In this document: piece by piece, positions 42,701 to 51,479 of the stretch
Position numbering within the stretch: the stretch's first letter is position 1
Layout of the letters: each line of letters begins with the position of its first letter
Origin: Dendrolimus kikuchii
Taxonomy: Eukaryota; Arthropoda; Insecta; Lepidoptera; Lasiocampidae
Direction: 5' to 3'
DNA: 64,000 nt
Assembly (NCBI GenBank): GCA_019925095.2
Contig: CM034403.1
Coordinates: forward strand, 7,073,690-7,137,689
Notes under the pieces: generated by a model
Databases searched by the model: none
The model's input: only the letters and a program-made list of their open reading frames with translations
What the model was told of the DNA's origin: nothing
Position numbers and translations under genes: made by a program

Positions 42701-45700
42701 TTTATTTTATCAAACAAAAGAACTGAATTCGATCCGGAACCAAAAATAACATCCATAGTCTACTCTAACATTATGCCGCCTCTCACCACGCGATATACAT
42801 TGTACCCCATCCACGCGTCCGTAACGCTTTTTCGTTACAGAAAAATCCTAATATCCGTCTATATAGAAGTTTCACTTCAAAAATGAAATTTTATATATAT
42901 TTTCAGATACAAAGGATGACAAAGAACTTGAAGAATATATTAGGAGTGTTTCGCCAATATTGGCCCCAAATCACTATTTACTCATAGATGCAAAGCAACG
43001 TCTAGCAGGGGTACTCAGAGACACTATCAACAGAGAACCAAGGCCTACTAAGAAATTGATGAGGCGGAAAATGGAATTGTGCAAAGAACTCCTGCCCGTT
43101 ATTGAGGCGCTTTGTCCAGGAATATCCCGGACGAAAGGTATGAAACGAGTTTATTAACACCGGGAGTTGATTTTTAGATAGATAACACTTTATTATACAC
43201 CATTACCGAAAATACCGAAAAATATATAGCCTAAAAATATTCTAAACGTGTACAATGGGCGGTCTTATCGCTAAGAAGCGAGCTCTGCCAGACAACCCGT
43301 GACAGGAATAAAACAGTTTATATTTATCAAAGGTGGTATACATGAATATTATGGGATATGCAGTTACTTACATTATATTTTATTCATTAATAAACATATA
43401 CGTATGTAAAATATTATATAAGTAAGAATTAGACTTAATAGACATATATAAATAAACCTATTAATATTACATACATAGTCTTGCCATAAATATTGTAACA
43501 AAGAATTTTTTTTCTATTGCAAATAACATTTATAAGTTTTACGGTGTGTTGGTTTAATACATAAATATAAAACAATTTAAAATATAAAAACCTTATTCAA
43601 AGTGGTCTCCATTGTCTGCAATACAGTCCTTTAAACGTTGAGGCCAGATATCAATAGAAGCACGCACTCTTTCCAGGGGAAAATTCTTCGCTGTCAATCG
43701 TAGGGATTGTTTTAGGGACTCCAAATTATCATGGCGTTTAGAGCAAGCCGTACTCTCTAAAACTGACCATAAATCATAATCCAGCGGATTAAAATCGGCA
43801 CTAGACGACGGCCAGTCTTCAACTCTGATGAAGTCCGAAACGTTCGTTCCCAACCAAGACTGCGTGGAACGAGCTTTATGACCCGGCGCCGTCTTGCTGG
43901 AAGGACTATTCTGGGTTATTAAACATAGTGTTGTTAAGGGGTTTAGCTACCTTCTCAAGAATGGTATCTTGATGGCCGATGTTTTGATACCTTTTTCACA
44001 AAAATATGGCTCAGTCACTCCTTCATAGCTAACACCCCACTAAACCATCACTGAAGACGGATAATGCCCACGTTGCATTTTGTCAAATAATTGAGAAGCT
44101 TCTTTAGAGCTTTGAGCATAAATACGGTCATTTTGTTTGTTAAAATGTTACTCAATTGTAAAAAAAATCTCATTGGTAAACAAAATTTTTCTGTAACCTC
44201 CCTTTGCGTATCGCTTCAGTAGTTGTTTCGATTTTACCACTCTATTCTTTTCTAAATTATGACTTAAGAAATGACCAGTGTGTCTCTTATAGGCTACAAG
44301 TCCTAAGTCATCTTTTAAAATATGCGACATGGTTCTAGGTAATATCTTCACCTCCCGAGATAAAATATTTTGCTTTCGGATAGGATTTTTTCGAATTCTT
44401 TCCCTTACTGCTTTGACCACCTTTTTCGTAGGAACACTACATGGACGGCCAGATCTTTTTCTGTCACAAACAGAGGAGATCTCATTGTAACTATTAATAG
44501 CCCGGTACTCAAACATTTGACTAATACCAAGCGTATGAAGAGTTTTAAAAATTGCATTTGACTCCATACCTACTTTGTGTAATGCAATCACAGCGATCTG
44601 GTTCTCTTTATCGCCCCACTCCATTTTAATATCGCAAAATGTTGTACAATGTATTGGCGCCAAAATGAGAAAATACAATGAACAATCATATAAAAATGAC
44701 AGATTCCACATTCAAATGTAATATTTTGTTTCTTTTTAATTGTAATAATATTTATAGCCAGACTAAGTATATACATATACGTAAAAATATCAAACATCAC
44801 TATGATATAGGTAGAGCTTTTTTATTGATGTTTATGATTTTTCTTATTGCTGAAATTGCTTTATTCACAGGCCGACAGCCTACTAGTTGGAAAGTGGTTT
44901 TCGTCGTCTATGGACATTTGCGACGCTAGCCTCTGGAGGAAGGAAGGACTGGAACACAACTCAAGATTGTAATGGCGGTATAAATGTCCTACCACCTGTC
45001 TGTCTGTTGTTTTGTCGCATAAGCCTCTTACTACAGTTCTGATAGGACCCATCTGCGTCTTTATTTAAGTTTCAACCTATAATAATTTAGTATATAATAA
45101 TATTAAATAATATTTGGCAAACAAACATAGGTACACATTTTATAGCTTAGCAAATTACGATTGTGTTATGGATACCTAATATTGTAATTAATATAGGTAC
45201 AACGGACCAACTTTGCGAGGTCGATCCCAGACATGAGACACCCAAAATAAATGATGAAAGGTTTGTTTACAAAAATTGCATGTCGGGAATTGAACCTGGT
45301 TTCAGAATATGATCGGAATTTGCGATTAATTTTGGGACGTAATTTATGACATCTATTTTAAATAGAAGTCTATTTAAAAACAACATAACATGTCACACAG
45401 CTGTTTACCTCTTTTTTTCGAGGTAAAGGTATCAGCTACATATAACATTGTTACAACTTAGCCCCCCGACAAAGACAAATTCCACGAAGCACATTTTATT
45501 CCCCGTCGGCATTTGAACTATTTGTAATACTTTTATGATCGTTTTCTTTTGTTTACTTATTGGCATACGGCCATTGTCCTATTGTACTCGATCATTAGCA
45601 TCATTAGCCAGGTGTTACAAGCTAATTCTAGGAAACTGTGGCGACGTTCCCTATCGAACATACATTTGCATTTGTGGAGCATAAAAGGACGGCCTGATGG

Positions 45701-47584
45701 AGAGAGGAAGGCAGTTCCGCGACAACTACGATACGGGCGTGACGTGTGTACTACAATCGGGAATCTAATAGTGACGGACTTTGCACGTTTGATTGAATTA
45801 CGACCTGCATTACGTTTGGATTTGTGTTCGGTTATATTTGTACCCTGTGTTATACGTGTTTGTATAGTTCTAATAAACTCTATAATAATTCCAACGGCAT
45901 TTTAATTCGAGTCTCGCAACTCGTAACAATATTATAAAATTCTAAATATGCCATGTCTGTACATTGAAGCGATTGTTCGGATGCATAAAAATTAACGTAT
46001 TCCGACACAGTTTCCACTAAAACGATAGCTTACATTCTTTTTTTAAATGCTGCGATACTTTGTGTCCCGGGAATCCCGCGGGAATTTCAAGACAAGCGTG
46101 GACGAAGTCGCGGGGATACCCTATTATTTATATATATTTACATTTTATCGAAGGACTATCTAGTATTTTATTAAGTTGTCGTGACTATTACATATAATAA
46201 AAGTACGTTTTAACGGTTTTAAGTAATGTGACATCTTTGTCTTCGTCGATCACGGCTACTGGAAAGTGGCCGAAACGTAAGAATAAAAATCAAATAATAT
46301 ATCGTGCTTAAAACCGTTTAAACGTAGTTTTATTAGGACTACCTACTTATGATATGATGTACCGTTTTGAAACCTATGCAATAACCTGTACTATACAATG
46401 TAAAATAAATAGTTAAATTAGTTGATTCATATTTCCTTGTTAATTGTTCCAGCCGTAACTCTTTACGAGCTGCACGCTGCGCAGATTCAACTAGCAAGAA
46501 AATTATTCGATAGCAGGGAGATAAATGCAACTGCATATATGGTAACTTTCATTATGTAAATAAAATCAACACCTGTAGCATATATAATAATATGATGATA
46601 ACATAGCGTTATCCTTATCAGGAAAAAACCATATAGCGCGGATATAGTCGGCACGGATTCGGCAAATATAAGCCAAAAAGAACTTAATGTCTGCGAATTA
46701 GGGCAACAGTGATATCGTTCTCACCGGGTGGATGAACCGCGCTGTATCGTTCCGCTTAATATGACATAGGTTAGGATTAAGGCTGGCTGCCGCTCTAGGT
46801 ATTTTTTATTGCCTGAAGTAGGCAAACAGGCAGGCGGTCCACCTGATGGAAAGCGGTTACCGTCGCCTATAGACGTTTGCAACACTAGAGATGTTGCCAA
46901 CGCGTTGCCGACCTCTAAGAAAATTTATAATGTCCTTCTTAAAAAACCCCATATCATAACGCAAGGGGAAAACCGTGGCGGGAAGTTCCCTCCAGATTAT
47001 CGTTGTACGCGGAATAAATGTTCTAGAGAACTTGTTTGAACCATTCTACATTTTAGAGTTTCGTAGAAATTTCAGCAGGTACGGAACTCATATATAATTG
47101 CCTTGACTAGATATCCATATTTTTTATACAGTGATCAAACTAATTCAAATCAAGGTTTGTCCTTACACTTTAGGCCTTTAAAATTTTGGCGTCCCGAAAA
47201 TATTCCCCTCTTAAAATGATACCACCCTAGGCCTGGGCCTCACGGGCCTATACGTAAATTCAGCACAGCACTATATTATAACACTATATATATTTATGTC
47301 ATATATTTGCCGAACCCATGTCGATTGTGCGGACACCCTAATTTCTCAACTATTTCTTGCAGGATGAGCTTATTGTCGCGGAGAAGTATTTAAAAAGCTC
47401 TTTAGAGATGTTATTTATTGAGCCTGGAAATTCACCTGAGGGGGAACTGTGTGCCAAAGCTTTAGAGGAGTACAGAGCTTTAAAAAGTACAATGGCAAAT
47501 GTGTTGGATGCGATTCACGCGGAAGGAAAAATATACATCACAGCAGCTGAGAAAAATGATTCTGGACTGCAAAATGGGAATTGA
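30715..47584 (+). CDS. SET and MYND domain protein of the arthropod SmydA type
   Basis: Eight exons join in frame: 30715-30758, 31948-32147, 32872-33095, 39016-39303, 39737-39977, 42907-43137, 46453-46541, 47363-47584. Together they give 1539 nt, or 512 residues plus stop. The start (MNIRYEVQKSDILGRYLVAAKDLKAG) fits the N-terminus of this family. A MYND-type zinc-binding cluster spans about residues 47-85 (CFNC..CKNC..C..C..H..C). The SET core lies at about 180-250. A post-SET cysteine cluster follows (CNCSRC, CTEC, CNIC). The C-terminus is helical, TPR-like. SMYD proteins transfer methyl groups to lysines. The site where active members have NHSC reads AHDC here, so catalysis is uncertain. 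The 5.9 kb third intron holds a Copia element. Confidence 0.88.
30925..31180 (-). mobile_element. probable SINE (minus strand) in SmydA intron 1
   Basis: The minus strand carries a B-box-like ggttcgaatcc within acgtgggttcgaatcctagc. The A box is less clear (tggattggtcc). There is no clean tRNA fold. Confidence 0.45.
31215..31690 (+). repeat. dispersed repeat family C copy
   Basis: It opens ccacgctcgacttgaagttc and ends near cttcaatgtacagacacagc, collinear with 10518-10915 but with an internal duplication of the ttcccgcgggattctcg block. Confidence 0.6.
32228..32420 (-). mobile_element. diverged retroposon family A relative
   Basis: It shares gatggaaagctgttaccatc and gcttatggacgttgtcaaca with family A, then continues with a gaaaacccccatatcgtgg body. 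The same body follows the family-A start at 46806-47040, so these two form a subfamily. Confidence 0.55.
32684..32800 (+). mobile_element. RTE-type LINE 3' end, copy 4
   Basis: Only the last 35 or so codons ([20 protein letters not shown]-stop) and the atgtatgta tail remain, 70 bp upstream of the SmydA exon 32872-33095. Confidence 0.8.
33463..33702 (-). mobile_element. retroposon family A copy
   Basis: From the T-rich tail and gcaggagctcagcagacagg to gccctaccacctggc; the 5' end of the element is lost. Confidence 0.78.
33795..34056 (-). repeat. Copia 3' LTR
   Basis: 262 bp. On the minus strand it starts tgttggagttgtagctggtc and ends ..cttacctataata. It differs from the 5' LTR at only a few bases. 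Confidence 0.9.
34129..35819 (-). pseudogene. Copia reverse transcriptase and RNase H, frameshifted
   Basis: Three overlapping frames make up the RT and RNase H. 35388-35819 ends KYKTRLVVKGVQ and shifts. 34673-35311 has FDVCTAFLNG, the YVDD catalytic motif in LITLYVDDGLVAG, and YLGLEIHRDEDG. 34129-34764 holds the RNase H domain (DGYSDADHGGD, STIEAE, DNEAAI). At least two frameshifts separate them, near 35390 and 34760, so the polyprotein cannot be made intact. Confidence 0.88.
35879..37474 (-). CDS. Copia zinc knuckle, protease and integrase part
   Basis: A 531-codon open frame. Residues 10-25 hold a CX2CX4HX4C knuckle (CHYCYQKGHWVRDC). The protease motif is VDNGAMVH at about 70; many insect copia copies also have DNG rather than DSG. 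A GAG-pre-integrase HxxxxH..C..C zinc region lies at about 210-250. The integrase core catalytic residues are D in HTDVCGP, D in LSDNGGEF and E in GVSERENR. It ends at 35879 before the RT. It is probably inactive as part of the broken element. Confidence 0.9.
   Translation of the reverse strand: MQKKKLKAKKCHYCYQKGHWVRDCPKWIGDGRPPKPSQSGTNTSPQVQNITLMVVNACSSVRLSDRDNWFVDNGAMVHITNRSDIFQDFADFNLNHTVTTADGTTIPAKGKGSVVVESSISSRKEIMTLSNVWYVPSLKRNLFSALAAQDKIQNSMFTSTSTECKLIVNGKPCLIGLRKCNGGLYKLDLKAIIPTNHIQVNVVTSQEDLLHIYHERFRHQNPRHVRSLGKRELGIDIPCDGLKCKGCIYGKAHRLKFGKRERATRVGELIHTDVCGPFEESFSKFRYFVLFKDDYSSYRHVYFIRQKSDVKDMVVRFIAETKTAGHTIRTILSDNGGEFDNKDFRDILHKHGIIQRLTMPYTPEQNGVSERENRTLVEAARSMMHSHVELPQMLWAELINTATYILNRTGPSRVEDKVPFELWYGKKPKISHLRIIGSECYFHVPKQKRKKLSKKAVKGILIGYENDDGYRIWDGHQTQRSRDVTFQGEVELRISTGINEDQPSEESRQLQQLNQDRNHDLEGVQNEDQDF
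37480..38147 (-). pseudogene. Copia gag, interrupted
   Basis: It starts at the ATG at 38147 (MESVTGKIQIGLLEGKSNWD). A stop occurs at 37869 and the same frame resumes MKAREVWLELHRLFDGTDED to 37674. The remainder to about 37480 is out of frame. The motif block resembles the gag-polypeptide of the copia type (UBN2-like). The zinc knuckle follows in the next open frame. Confidence 0.8.
38157..38170 (-). other. Copia primer-binding site, initiator tRNA-Met type
   Basis: The minus strand directly after the LTR reads ggtttagggccccagc. Drosophila copia uses an internal half of initiator tRNA-Met at a ggttatgggcccag-like site in the same position. I infer the same priming mode here. Confidence 0.65.
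38171..38429 (-). repeat. Copia 5' LTR
   Basis: 259 bp with the same termini as the 3' LTR. The gag ATG follows 23 bp after its inner edge, leaving a very short leader. Confidence 0.9.
38575..38885. repeat. dispersed repeat related to 245-445
   Basis: It has ccggcagacattgtcctgcc, two tandem-like versions of cccgatcccagcgccactta and ..aaaatcggttcagcag, and ends gcgcgtacatacatttct. It lies between the Copia element and SmydA exon 39016. Confidence 0.6.
39420..39545. repeat. GC-rich fragment, unclassified
   Basis: A 125 bp GC-richer block (gcgccccactgctgcgttcg ...) inside a SmydA intron; no second copy in the window. Confidence 0.3.
39978..40559. other. SmydA intron 5 segment, nothing recognised
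   Basis: Between exon 39737-39977 and the retroposon copy; AT-rich, with no supported feature. Confidence 0.4.
40560..40735 (-). mobile_element. retroposon family A, truncated copy
   Basis: It opens with the T run and gcaggagttcagcagacagg and is cut after ctcaaggttgttatg. Confidence 0.78.
40736..41883. other. SmydA intron 5 segment, nothing recognised
   Basis: No coding or RNA feature that I can support; the small frame at 41083-41325 lacks any domain. Confidence 0.4.
41884..42155 (+). mobile_element. retroposon family A copy
   Basis: From ccggcggcctgtcgtaagag to actcatgcaataaaaaaggg, 5'-truncated and diverged. Confidence 0.75.
42440..42893 (-). mobile_element. unclassified foldback element family B, copy 1
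   Basis: Read on the minus strand, the sequence (gaagtgaaacttctatata, ..aacgaaaaagcgttacgg, ..aaaatgtacctaacctaacc, ..agtaaacctgcgaaaaatcg) is collinear with 53757-54170. Its high-coordinate end is 13 bp from the SmydA exon 42907 acceptor. No terminal inverted repeat is clear and there is no coding frame. Confidence 0.65.
43172..43312 (-). mobile_element. LINE 3' end with microsatellite tail, copy 3
   Basis: The minus strand carries ctcgcttcttagcgataag, then gcccattgtaca, then gtataataaagtgttatcta. It matches 14240-14400. Confidence 0.55.
43474..44767 (-). mobile_element. maT (DD37D) element, copy 2
   Basis: The ends read catagtcttgccataaat and its complement-like partner at 44767, with TA at 43472-43473 and 44768-44769. 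At 1294 bp it is the uninterrupted counterpart of 14048-15651. It lies in the SmydA intron between exons 42907 and 46453, opposite to the gene. Confidence 0.88.
43593..44624 (-). pseudogene. maT (DD37D) transposase copy 2, frameshifted
   Basis: It starts [19 protein letters not shown] at 44624. The N-terminal frame (helix-turn-helix, [26 protein letters not shown]) is open to about 44148. The middle is broken. The second catalytic Asp (FQQDGAG) is kept but a 2-base deletion follows. The C-terminal frame 43593-43853 holds NPLDYDLW and ends DNGDHFE-stop. In the first catalytic block the Asp is replaced (FTNEIFFTIE), so this copy is inactive. Confidence 0.85.
44863..45050 (-). mobile_element. 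highly diverged retroposon family A copy
   Basis: It has aaagtggttttcgtcgtcta and tatggacatttgcgacg near the left and gttttgtcgcataagcctct near the right; these are family-A blocks with substitutions and gaps. Confidence 0.55.
45448..45935 (+). repeat. possible solo LTR, copy 2
   Basis: The end (ttctaataaactctataata, attccaacggcattttaatt, ..ctcgtaacaatattataa) matches 8700-8775. A tgttac start is available at 45448 or 45613. No target duplication could be confirmed. Confidence 0.35.
45945..46130 (-). repeat. dispersed repeat family C copy
   Basis: The minus strand includes cgcgacttcgtccacgcttg, ttgaaattcccgcgggattc and taagctatcgttttagtgga. Confidence 0.6.
46187..46345 (+). mobile_element. 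Penelope-type terminal repeat unit with inverted ends and hammerhead-like core
   Basis: The ends are inverted: ataataaaagtacgttttaa and ggttttaag at the left against cttaaaaccgtttaaacgta and gttttatta at the right. The core between them (ctttgtcttcgtcgatcacg, gctactggaaagtggccgaa, acgtaag) is the same as at 55535-55600. It lies in the SmydA intron upstream of exon 46453. Confidence 0.65.
46806..47040 (-). mobile_element. retroposon family A subfamily member
   Basis: It begins attgcctgaagtaggcaaac and has gatggaaagcggttaccgtc, then a body shared with 32228-32420 (aaaaaccccatatc). Confidence 0.6.
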
Positions 47585-48379
47585 AATCTGTAAACTTATG
47601 TTAAAGTAACATACCTACCATATACTTATTGTTAATTATCTAGTAAATACAGTTAAATGTACCTACCCATTGTTTTCCTTATTATAAAAATTGAGACGAA
47701 GAAGGCTAAGGTGGTATGGAAGGATGAGTCACGTGACAAAAAGAATGATAAACTGCAAGATTGACAACAAATGAAAAGGTAGACTAAAAATGAGATGTAT
47801 GGATTGTATGAAGGATGACATGATGTTTTTTGTGTTCTAACACAGGATGTACCTGTCACAATAGAGAAGTATAGAAGGAAAAGACATCGGGCCGACCCCA
47901 AATAATTGGGAGAAGATGAAAGAAACGAGTTACTTTTTAAAAATTTGACTGTTTTAGTCCATTGTTTTAAGTTGAATGAAAAATAAGGTCGTGCTTCGTG
48001 CTTTATGTCGTGTAGAATAAATCTCATTAAGCCAACAAACGTTCAATTTAGCTATTTGAAAAACCATTTCGAGGAATAGTGTTCCTAATCATTTCTGTCT
48101 AGTTAAAATTCCAAAAAACGTACGATTTCCTTGTATTTTGTAAGAAATGCGTTTGACCTTTATTTGACCTTACTAAATCCTATGACGTCATTAACATCTG
48201 GTGAAATGCATATGAATACCGTAGCCATTCAGTTTTAAAACACAAAACGACCGACATTTTCCTTTTTATGTCATTGTGATGTCATACAACATAACATAAA
48301 CAAACATTTCATTCGACGTATTCCAGTATAAAATTATGTAAATTAGCTCTTCAAACCAATATTTAGCAAATATCTGTAT
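47585..48379. other. SmydA 3' flank, nothing recognised
   Basis: Holds the SmydA 3' UTR. The only AATAAA on the plus strand is at 48016-48021, which is a possible but distant poly(A) signal. Confidence 0.35.
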
Positions 48380-49060
48380 ACTAAATACTTAAATATGATC
48401 TTAAACTAAAAGTCAAAGAAAAGTGCATTATATAAACGAGCGTTTTCGTAAACTGCGGTTGGAACAAAAATAGCCTGTTTACCAATAAGAAGATCATCAT
48501 AGTGGACGAAAAGTTTAGTACGGTAATACGGCTTACGGCAGAAGTTAATGCGTCCAGCCTTCTGTACACAATGCCCAGCGCATTCATCATCAGGGAAGTG
48601 TAATGGTTTGATGAGGTGTTTCCTATGAGGAGGTCACTTCAACGCGCAACATTTCCTTAATCACATATTGGAAGCAACGATTTAACCATTAAGTGATACT
48701 CTATTCGCTGGATAGCAGTGGATTTTCCAACAGAACTCTGCACCCTCCCATAAAGCTAAGTCTATCTAAAATTGGTTGCAAACCGATTTGCCGGGCTTTG
48801 TTCAGAGTGAAGATTGGCCATTGTTGAACTCTGACTTGAATTCTTTGGATTATTCTTTATGAACTGGATTAGAGTTAATGGCATACAGAAAATTTACTAG
48901 AATCTGAATTTATCTCAAGCGAGCCCATATCAATAAATCAAAAATGATTCCTATTGAAAAGATTTGAACCACCCTAGACGAATGGCCCACACCTTTAAAG
49001 CTTATTAATTAATTATTTGAAAACAAGGATGGCTATTTTGAATAACTTAATTTTATATAT
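48380..49060 (+). mobile_element. decayed DD37D maT-like element
   Basis: The conceptual plus-strand frame, with stops, contains KIIIVDEKFS at about 48495, QWIFQQNSAPSHKAKS at about 48715 and a block where SEDWPLLNSDLNSLDYSL replaces [12 protein letters not shown] near 48810-48860. The spacing between the second and third catalytic positions is again 37. Terminal repeats were not found. This is the oldest of the three maT copies. Confidence 0.7.
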
Positions 49061-51479
49061 ACATAAATCTAGATGTTAGTAGTTATAATTCATGTAAACA
49101 ATTATGAATATTTAACATTCCTCCATAAAATATTTCAGTTTTATTTTGTCTGAAGACTTATGAACATAGAAGGTAATAACTATACAGCTTATGAGTTCAC
49201 ATTAAGAGTTATAAGAATTCGATGATTTTCTATACTGAAAGCAAACTATTGTGAGTTATAAATATGTGAGTGCCTTGTATTTATATATGAATTGATTGAT
49301 ACATCTTTTGACTTGTTATTTTGTAAGATGAAATATTAAATAACTTTTAGCAGTTAAACTTGTTTATTTACTTAAAACACTTATTAATAATAATTTAGGA
49401 CATATAATCTTTTCAGAAATGTTCGGTTTTATCCATTTCTTTTTTCTGCAGGCTAGTATTTGGTATTTTCTAACACTCGGATTATGATGAGCATTTGGTA
49501 TTTTCTCTATGTTTTTAAAGTTTTCATGTAAACTGCAGTGCATAACTCATATAAAGTTCTATATTCAAGCATAACCCTTGCTTGTACAGAAAAGTTGTTG
49601 TTGCTAGTTCTTTCCGGATGACCTGAAAAAACAATTGATATAAATTGTCTGTTTAATGATTTGCATAGTCATTATTTAACTCATAAATCTACATATTAGT
49701 AACTATGTTACACATCAAGATTATTAAGATAGATAAGATATTATTAAGAGATTTACAATGAATAAGGTGTTTGTCACAAATGTTCATATTCCATGAAATC
49801 CTTCAAGCTTTAGAATATGTGCTCGTTTAGTCACTTTTTAAGCTGTATGTGTAAGTGAATATATTTAAAACTACTGGAGAGTTTAATATTTTCTGGTAAG
49901 TTGTTGTATATGGTCAGACCTATAAGATACCTTAGAAATCAAACACACTATATAATGGTCAGGACAGTGGTGCAATCCTATGTCTGTTCTTTTATTTGTA
50001 TGTATTTATATGAGATACTTTACTTGTATTATAAATTAATATGAAAGTAATATAGGTTGTTGGTTATTTGATTGTACCATATTATCAAATAAGTAATTAA
50101 TATTATATTAATCGTTTTCTAATAATCGGTCAGTTTCTAATAAATTAGTGACATTTTTGAATAAAACACGTGCACATCTATCATCATCTATCAATTAAAT
50201 AAGTAATTAACATTACTGGTTTTATTACATGGATGAAATTTACAGACAGTAATAGTAATAAAATACACAGGTTCTAAAAGGAAGTAGCGGCGTCTGATGG
50301 AATCTTGATATAGACGAACAGGATGAATTTAGACACGTTCGCAAAACTACTTACATCAGGATTTTAACTCTTATTTCTCCAATATTATATACTGGAAGCT
50401 ATGTACTCGAATAACATCACATTGTCAACTTTAGGTACACTTTTACAAAGTTGACACTCGTATGCGATAATCCGGCCATGTTTACAAAGAAAATATTTAA
50501 TATGTTTTCAATAATAAAACTCTTCACTTTTTTGTCGCATGATTCCAGAATTATTTTCTAAGGACGAAATGAATTGTAATTAATAATATTAGAATTCAGA
50601 AATGTCTCATTAACCGGTGATCTAAAGCCGATATACCCAATGTTGCCAGGTTGCTAATAGTGAAATCACTAAAATTTTGAATTTTTATAAATACACAAAC
50701 GTGTGTGTATGAAACTAACTCCCAACGCATTGATTTAAAAAAGGCTTTATCGAACGTCGCAATGATTTTTGAAGTTAAAAACTTCTGTAGGCACTTTTTG
50801 GGTGAGGAAAATGCACTGAATTCCCGTGACCGTCACTCTGAGATACTAAGTTTTTACCTCTGAAGTGCCGTCCCAACATCTGAGAGATTTTTAAGTCTTA
50901 CTAACGACCCCACCCTCCTCCCTCAATTGAAACTGACAATATAACCTTTTTATTCTAACTGCATTGACAACATCATTGGATAATAAATCATGTATAGGCA
51001 CCAGAAATTAAAAATGATAACCTAAATGTGATACCAAATCTAATTTTATATTTTAATGGTCGAATGTTTTATTCGCGAAAAGAATATTTTATTACAAATA
51101 AAGAAAGTAATGTCATTGCGATGTCTAATATAATAACTGGATTTTTTGCCTGGTAATCAATGAATGGTATTAAATTATAGCTGTATATTATTCAATATAA
51201 GCTCTGTAAGATTGATTTTTCACTAAAGGTCACTTTAAATAATTTACCGATAACTTTAGAAAATAATAATGGTTGAACACGAAAAATTATAAACATAGCG
51301 ACAAAATTGCTAAGCAGGCCACACTAAAATGATCTTATAGTAGTTTTGCCGTTGAGTAATCTACATAAACAATTTTATGCTATCAAATTGTACCTGCGTC
51401 CAACCGTTGAAATCCATTTTATAGGTAACTTATGTTAGAATACAATTTGTTTAATTGAGTTTGTGTTTGTAGCCCAGTT
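49061..51479. other. 2.4 kb intergenic, nothing recognised
   Basis: A long AT-rich gap between the decayed maT copy and erlin. No repeat family from elsewhere in the window occurs here, and no frame of useful length on either strand. The region next to 51480 should contain the erlin promoter. Confidence 0.5.
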
